Source: Clavulina sp. PMI_390 (taxonomy: Eukaryota > Basidiomycota > Agaricomycetes > Cantharellales > Hydnaceae). From it: DNA of 64,000 nucleotides. Location of the stretch: assembly GCA_015039315.1 (NCBI GenBank), contig WIDE01000005.1:400833-464832 (forward strand), read 5' to 3'. Position numbers and translations under genes: made by a program. Below are positions 58,672 through 64,000 of this stretch, piece after piece (the first letter of the stretch is position 1; each line of letters begins with the position of its first letter). The notes under the pieces were generated by a model. It saw nothing but the letters and a program-made list of their open reading frames with translations. It did not search any database and was not told the DNA's origin.

Positions 58672-61243
58672 TCACCTCCGCAAATGTTTCAGAGGTTTCT
58701 TGACCTTCTCCAGTACCATTGTCCACCACCACTCGATGTGCGTGGCGATAGAGCTGTGATACGGCCAGCACACGACCGTCTTGGGCCCCGCGATGCGTTC
58801 CCAAGCCATCAAGTCAAGCTCCTCGCCCTGCATCACCAGCGGCTTGCTCGATCTCGATTCAACGTCGCGGGTTGGAGGATACGGGTACGGTGATGGACTC
58901 CGCTTCTCTGGTTGGGGCAGTGATCGTTCAGAGGGAGAACGTCCAAAGGCCGAATGGATGGAGAACGAGTCAAACGGTGTTTCGTACGACTGTGGGTGGG
59001 GTTCAGATGGGTATGCCCATGTGCGCTCGATAGACTCGAATTCCGGGACGGAGGAGGCGTCTGACGAAGGGGGAGGAGCACCCTCGCGCTCTTCTGCCAG
59101 AGGGTCAGGAGTCAGTACCGATCGAGACGAATGCCCCCATTCGGGCTTCTCAATCTCGCGCTCCAGCTCCGACAGCAGTGGGTCGAGCCCAGTCAGGCGT
59201 GCAGGTGTAGGAGGAAGAGGAGCGAGAGAAGGCGGGGGTGAGCGCCACCGACCACGGGCTTTGGATGCTAGGTCCTCGAGGTCGACTTGATTGTACAAGT
59301 CTTGGACATATGTTGTTCGTACATAGGGCACCATCTACAGCACCCAAGAAAACTGATATTAGCAATTGACAAACGCAATGGTTAAAGGGATGTGGTGGAC
59401 TGACGAGGAATCGGGTAAAGCCGCGCTTCCAAAAGTCTTTGGCAATCAGCTTGCATTCGCTCGCCGCACATTCATGCTGCAACCTCCTCGCCGCCCTGAA
59501 TAGGAGAGGCTTCGAATCATCATCCTCATCCTCGGTCCGCTCCACATCACTCTCATTCTCTCCGCGAGCATTATGAGATTGCGAATCGCCGGTAGAAGCC
59601 ACTTCGGCTGGTGGTGCTGCGGCATAGTCCTCATCCGGGCGCAGACCAAGGAACGGGCGCGCATCTAATGCAGTCATGCCGTTCCAGCACGAGTATACCG
59701 GGATGGGTCGCGCGGCAATCATCCGCGCCTTGGATTCCCAGTCGTTCGAGATGTAGAACAATTCGTGGATTCCGTTCCGCACTTCGGCAAAGGGGTCGAG
59801 GCGGGATCGGAGCGTATTCCCGTTCAAGGACCGGGCAACCCAATTATCGTAGAACTATGGTAATGGAGCAATATTAGCAGGGCATGAAAGGCCGAGGAGG
59901 GAGGGGATTATGTGATAAGCCAGTTGGGATTCATCCAGACAGCGAGACATCCTTTGGATGAACGAATAATGGTGGGCATGCCGAGCTCGAGGGAACAGGA
60001 ATGGAAAAACGCATAGGATCCCAAACGCGTATGGGAATGTAAACGGTCATAAACGTACCTTAGGGCCGGTTCCAAAGAGCGATGGCATCGGATCCATTCG
60101 CCAGCGCCAATCTAGCCCGCATGCTCCGTGTGCTGACTGAGCGGCTCGAACGTGGAGCAGTTCGAGTGCATCGGCAGGGCAGAAGAATACATCGTTGATA
60201 AAGAGTAGATTTTCAAATGGTTTAGCATTTGAGTTGGTTTTATTCCGCGCAACGTGGAACGGCTCCAGTACGACATTCCGGTATACCGCCAATTGGGATA
60301 TCCGATCAACATTATCCCACTCTGTGCGTGTTTCGTCCGAGAGGATGTTGTGCTCTACTCCCGCGACTGTGAGGACCGCGGCGAGATGGGCGAGGCCCTC
60401 TCGTGTCCCGTCATCACTTCCGTTTTCGAAGATTGAGACAAGGACATTTTTAGGTCCAAGGAACTGGATCAGCCCCAGAAGTGAGCGCCCAATGGAAGGA
60501 AGGACGGATTTCGAGTTGTAGAGGTTGAGAGCAATCATAGTTCTCCCGCGAGAGGTGGATGCGAGGTGGCCGTACCGTGCAATGGCAGCAGGGGTGTAAA
60601 TGGACGTGCAGTGGGTATGGTTGCCAAAGGCTGGAGCGCCTATGACGTTGAGCCGGGAAGCGAATTCCTGCTGGAGGAAGGGGAGAAGAGTGGCCATTCG
60701 ACGAGCTCCGTCTTCATCGTCGTCGTTACCAGATGCGGCTCGCTGTTGGGTATACTCCCGACGGCCGAGATGAGCAAGTTCGTCAGGTAGATGCACTGCA
60801 GGCACGAATTCTTCGATAGTGTGTGGTTTCGGGATGTATGGGGGTCGCGAAAACTTGTCGTTATATCCAGGATCCACCCATAGGTGGAGCACTTTGAGCA
60901 GCGGAGGGAGGTAGATGAGAAAGACGACAAGGAACACAAGAGAGAACCCGAGGCATATTCGTGATCGCCAAGTTTTGGGGAACGACGGCCGTAGTCGCTG
61001 ATTAGCTTTGCTGGAGGGGAGGATGCGGATGGGGAAGGGGTTTTGCTCAAAGGATTCGCTGTCGTCGTCGTGGTGAGAAGAGGACAATAGGGGTTGGTTA
61101 ACAGCGTCTAGCGGTACATTCTCCTGGTCATCATCCTGGTTGGCTGGAAAATATGCAGCGCCGGTCTGCGGAGAGCGGGATGGGTAGATGCGTCGTAGGT
61201 GGTGGCTTGCAGCACGTTGAACCGACTGCAAAGATGACCACAT
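58672..61243 (-). CDS. GT69 family alpha-1,3-mannosyltransferase (CMT1/CAP59-like)
   Basis: Three exons (61243-60059, 59854-59405, 59334-58672) give 765 residues. A single membrane anchor lies at about 95-120 (ICLGFSLVFLVVFLIYLPPL), so this is a type II Golgi-type protein. The catalytic region contains IALNLYNSKSVLPSIGRSLL, VSIFENGSDDGTREGLAHL, LLFINDVFFCPADALELLHV, CGLDWRWRMDPMPSLFGTGP, and, after splicing, KFYDNWVARSLNGNTLRSRL, then VYSCWNGMTALDARPFL. These are the shared motifs of CAP59 and CMT1 in GT69. The C-terminal third is mostly disordered (proline and serine) and ends with a conserved helix (THIEWWWTMVLEKVKK). In Cryptococcus relatives act in capsule or glycan synthesis; here it probably glycosylates cell-wall or secreted molecules. 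Confidence 0.92.
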
Positions 61244-61933
61244 AATTAAAGAATTAGTCGACTCCCACCCTCAAGAGGTTAGAAGAAGCAAAGAGCCTGC
61301 AGGACGAGTGTAGTGATGGTAAAGCACAGGATGGGAGTAAATCTGAGGTAAACACATGTACACTAGAACATTGATCCAACTGAATTGCCTGCAGCTTGTT
61401 CCTTCCGTGACAATAGAATGTATTCAAGTTCCCCGACCCACGTTCTCCGCTAAAGACTTAAGCACTTTCTCGCCCTCTCCCAACTTCTCGACTTCCGCCC
61501 TTGCCCAACAAATGCGCAAAAATGTGGGGGACCCTTTGATACCCTCCCAGTAACCAGTGCCAAGAATTTTTTTTACGTACGCATTCACTGTGTCTCTTCA
61601 GGGTCAGCTGATGCGCCGCAACACCGTAACGATGAGCGCTTGGAGTCCAATAATCATATTCACAAGCGAGCGTCAATGACTTCAAGCTTGCTCGTGCTTA
61701 GATAATTGTCTTCCGACCCGCGCCTGTATTGTTCTCACCCCACCTTCGCCGGCTGGGAAGTTCGATAATTAGTAACAGAAGCACAGCTCGATCTGCTCTG
61801 AACCTATTTTTGCCCTGGACGGCCAGTGAAAAGATGTCAGAATGGACTTTACTAGATCGGGGCTTCGACTGTATTTGCGGCTAGAACTTCCACACAATGT
61901 CTCGCCAAACAGTCACAAGAATCATGTATATTA
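61244..61933. promoter_or_regulatory. Promoter region of the GT69 gene
   Basis: These 690 bases lie between the GT69 start and the stop of the next minus-strand gene. I see no gene. Part of the region next to 61934 is the 3' end of the O-fucosyltransferase-like gene. Confidence 0.45.
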
Positions 61934-64000
61934 CTACCAACTGAGTCGATCTAGCTTGGTTGTACGCGGATCCATACCTCTTGCTGCTCGCAGATTCACG
62001 ACCCCCCCAACAACGCTGCTCCTGTCCTGACCGAAAAAGAATGCGGCTCGTGCAAGACATTCCTGTGCCACAAGTGCCTGGATGTCCCCGACTAGGAGAG
62101 GCCACCCAACAAGCCGGCGAAGTGATGGGTCTTCCGCGAGCAGGTCGGACAACAATATTGCATTCTCTGAACGTGCAAAGTTAAGCACGCTCTCATCTCG
62201 CTCATCAGTGGCCAGTAGCCATCTAGGATTGAGGGGCCGATAGTTAGTCTCACTTAATCCTCGCGCGCGCAGCCACTTGAAGAGACCTACTTGTCATCCG
62301 GACCTGGTGGCAGAACGTCGTCAAAAGAGGTGTCAAAGACCGCACCAGGAACGTCAGGAAGCACTTGTGGTTGGTGCAAGGACGAATTCAAAAAAAGGGC
62401 TCCCCCGAAGAGGCGCCACCGAATGTGCTGGATTCCGTCCAGAGCCGATGGATGTAAGGCGACTCCATATCGTAAAACTACAATAAATCAGGCTGAGTCA
62501 ACTCGTAGAATGCAACCGGTCAGTATTGTCTATGGAGAAAAGGCTGGCTTACAGTCGCCACGCCGCCAGTGAGCCGCCATCCACATACGGCCCCCATTCA
62601 GCTCACGCATCCTCTCTGCCAAGGCATCAGCAAGTAACGAGATGGAGTCNNNNNNNNNNNNNNNNNNNNNNNNNNNNNNNNNNNNNNNNNNNNNNNNNNN
62701 NNNNNNNNNNNNNNNNNNNNNNNNNNNNNNNNNNNNNNNNNNNNNNNNNNNNNNNNNNNNNNNNNNNNNNNNNNNNNNNNNNNNNNNNNNNNNNNNNNNN
62801 NNNNNNNNNNNNNNNNNNNNNNNNNNNNNNNNNNNNNNNNNNNNNNNNNNNNNNNNNNNNNNNNNNNNNNNNNNNNNNNNNNNNNNNNNNNNNNNNNNNN
62901 NNNNNNNNNNNNNNNNNNNNNNNNNNNNNNNNNNNNNNNNNNNNNNNNNNNNNNNNNNNNNNNNNNNNNNNNNNNNNNNNNNNNNNNNNNNNNNNNNNNN
63001 NNNNNNNNNNNNNNNNNNNNNNNNNNNNNNNNNNNNNNNNNNNGTGCGGCTCCCGAGATCGTCTGTCAACCCCTTCATGGAACCGAATGGAGCGACTCTC
63101 GTCTCCCGATGAGCGATAGATTTCTGGAGATTCTGATTTATCCTATGACGGATGTCAGCTGCACTGAGCCGAACTAGGTATGCCGAGCTTGTTGAAAAAC
63201 TCGTAACACACCTGCCTTCATAAGTGTAAACCCTCATGAGACCATAACGGGCTAAAAACTTCTCGATATCTTCCTCGCTACTATCTTCGGCCCAGGGCGC
63301 GCTTGTCATGCGAAGAAATCCACTACGTACATCTCTGATGGCCATCGTTCCCCAGTTATCGCTTTGCACCTCTTGGCGAAGAAAACTCGATACATTGGCC
63401 TCGAGAGAACCGGGAATGGGAGGCGACATTCTCCGAGTAATTTTGTCAACTCGTGTTGTGTTTTGAGGATCAAATTCGCCGTTGGGCATCACAAAAAGAG
63501 TCGGCGAAGTCAGGGGAGCGGTGGCGTTATGGTAGGTAACAATGTCCCAATGCCCTCGCGAGTTTTCGAGGTCAGGGTCGATTCCGTGAAGTTCTAGGAA
63601 ATCTCGCGTCGTGATGACTGGGTGGTATCGACGGGCTCGTTCAAGATCGATCATAAGTCCGATTGGGATTTTCCAACCTCTGGACCCAAAATAGGATAAT
63701 TGTACGGGAAGTGGTGAAGGCGTAAATCGTGAGACCTTGGGTAATCCTACCTGAGGAGTGTTGGATGGCTCACAGCTGTTCTCTCTGTGGACGCTCGCGC
63801 CACTCATCTGAGTCTAGGGCGTCTCCTCGATTGACCATTTCTGCAAAGGCCGCACAGGCTTCTCTATAATGAACGTCACTGAGCCGGTCACGGGCTAATA
63901 ACCCAAGCCCAGCACTCACACATCGATGGTCTCGCAGGAACGAGCATAAACGAAAGAGGGAATAATTAGTGTCCTGTTGAGGAGTTGTGCGTGCAGAAGT
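61934..64000 (-). CDS. O-fucosyltransferase-like protein (5' end outside the window, internal gap)
   Basis: The gene runs off the right edge. Exons seen: 64000-63920 (partial), 63863-63774, 63679 to the gap side (possibly with an intron 63215-63159), gap side to 62553, 62477-62291, 62222-61934. The first visible part, LLHAQLLNRTLIIPS, matches the nucleotide-sugar region of protein O-fucosyltransferase-like enzymes. After the gap come MRELNGGRMWMAAHWRRGDF and LRYGVALHPS, the conserved RGD-type motif. The last exons read WLLATDERDESVLNFARSEN, LSDLLAEDPSLRRLVGWPLL, SSVVGGVVNLRAARGMDPRT, and stop at LDRLSW. The 394 unknown bases remove part of the catalytic domain, so I cannot say whether the gene is intact. 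The usual role is transfer of fucose to serine or threonine in the secretory pathway, but the substrate here is unknown. Confidence 0.8.
62650..63043. other. Assembly gap of 394 N
   Basis: The run of N lies inside the O-fucosyltransferase-like gene. The frame is open on both sides, so open frames reported across it are artefacts. The true length of the gap may differ. Confidence 1.

Noticed and set aside
62526..63119. Open frames running through the N stretch
   Set aside because: They are artefacts of translating unknown bases.
1..64000. tRNA, rRNA, CRISPR arrays and transposons
   Set aside because: I looked for B-box-like GGTTCGA words, terminal repeats, and reverse transcriptase or transposase motifs and found none that hold up. 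The GGTTCGAAG near 7175 lies antisense in a kinase exon.

Overview
This window is nuclear DNA of a filamentous basidiomycete, most likely an agaricomycete. The Cantharellales/Ceratobasidiaceae (Rhizoctonia-like fungi) are my best guess, from protein style only. The evidence is intron-rich genes with 50-65 nt introns, CT-rich core promoters, and agaricomycete-type families: a TKL kinase with an MLKL-like N-terminus, a CRN-type NTPase, a GT69 mannosyltransferase and a protein O-fucosyltransferase-like enzyme. I rebuilt the genes by hand from splice signals, reading frame and family motifs. For every complete multi-exon model the summed exon length is divisible by three.

Layout. 1-126: 3' end of an unknown gene. 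233-2225 (-): C2H2 zinc-finger regulator with a 2.3 kb upstream region that holds a dense TGACT cluster. 4528-9700 (-): 1304-residue, 20-exon TKL kinase. 10677-11349 (+): small unknown protein. 11541-12669 (-): phosducin-like protein. 13015-18175 (+): Dicer. 20568-23075 (-): conserved protein that may be Arb1-like. 24370-26763 (+): probable mitochondrial protein. 27232-29121 (+): RAD18. 29873-30864 (+): divergent histone H3. 31441-35276 (-): Msp1/ATAD1-type AAA ATPase. 35378-36541 (+): phosphatidylinositol synthase. 36831-37743 (-): EF-hand-like protein. 37956-41586 (+): SOG2. 41779-42430 (-): COA8. 42693-43904 (+): unknown. 44124-46382 (+): IQM-like calmodulin-binding protein. 46509-47314 (-): CZIB/DUF866. 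47543-50264 (+): class I histone deacetylase. 50575-52470 (+): CRN-like NTPase. 53191-54434 (+): DinB-like protein. 55432-56871 (-): Cut8/STS1. 58672-61243 (-): GT69. 61934 to beyond 64000 (-): O-fucosyltransferase-like gene, broken by a 394-base assembly gap.

Themes. The region looks like a housekeeping chromosome arm, not a mobile or accessory island: I saw no transposon, rRNA, tRNA or CRISPR array. Several genes act on chromatin, genome surveillance or small RNA (Dicer, the possible Arb1-like protein, RAD18, H3, HDAC, Cut8), but they are spaced and oriented like ordinary neighbours. The most unusual items are the kinase that joins an MLKL-like helical region, a TKL kinase and a second agaricomycete domain in one reading frame; the H3 with a lengthened, rewritten K27 region; a Dicer that needs both a GC-AG intron and a 2-nt microexon to stay in frame; 5-nt and 10-nt microexons in the IQM-like gene; and the TGACT cluster upstream of the zinc-finger gene.
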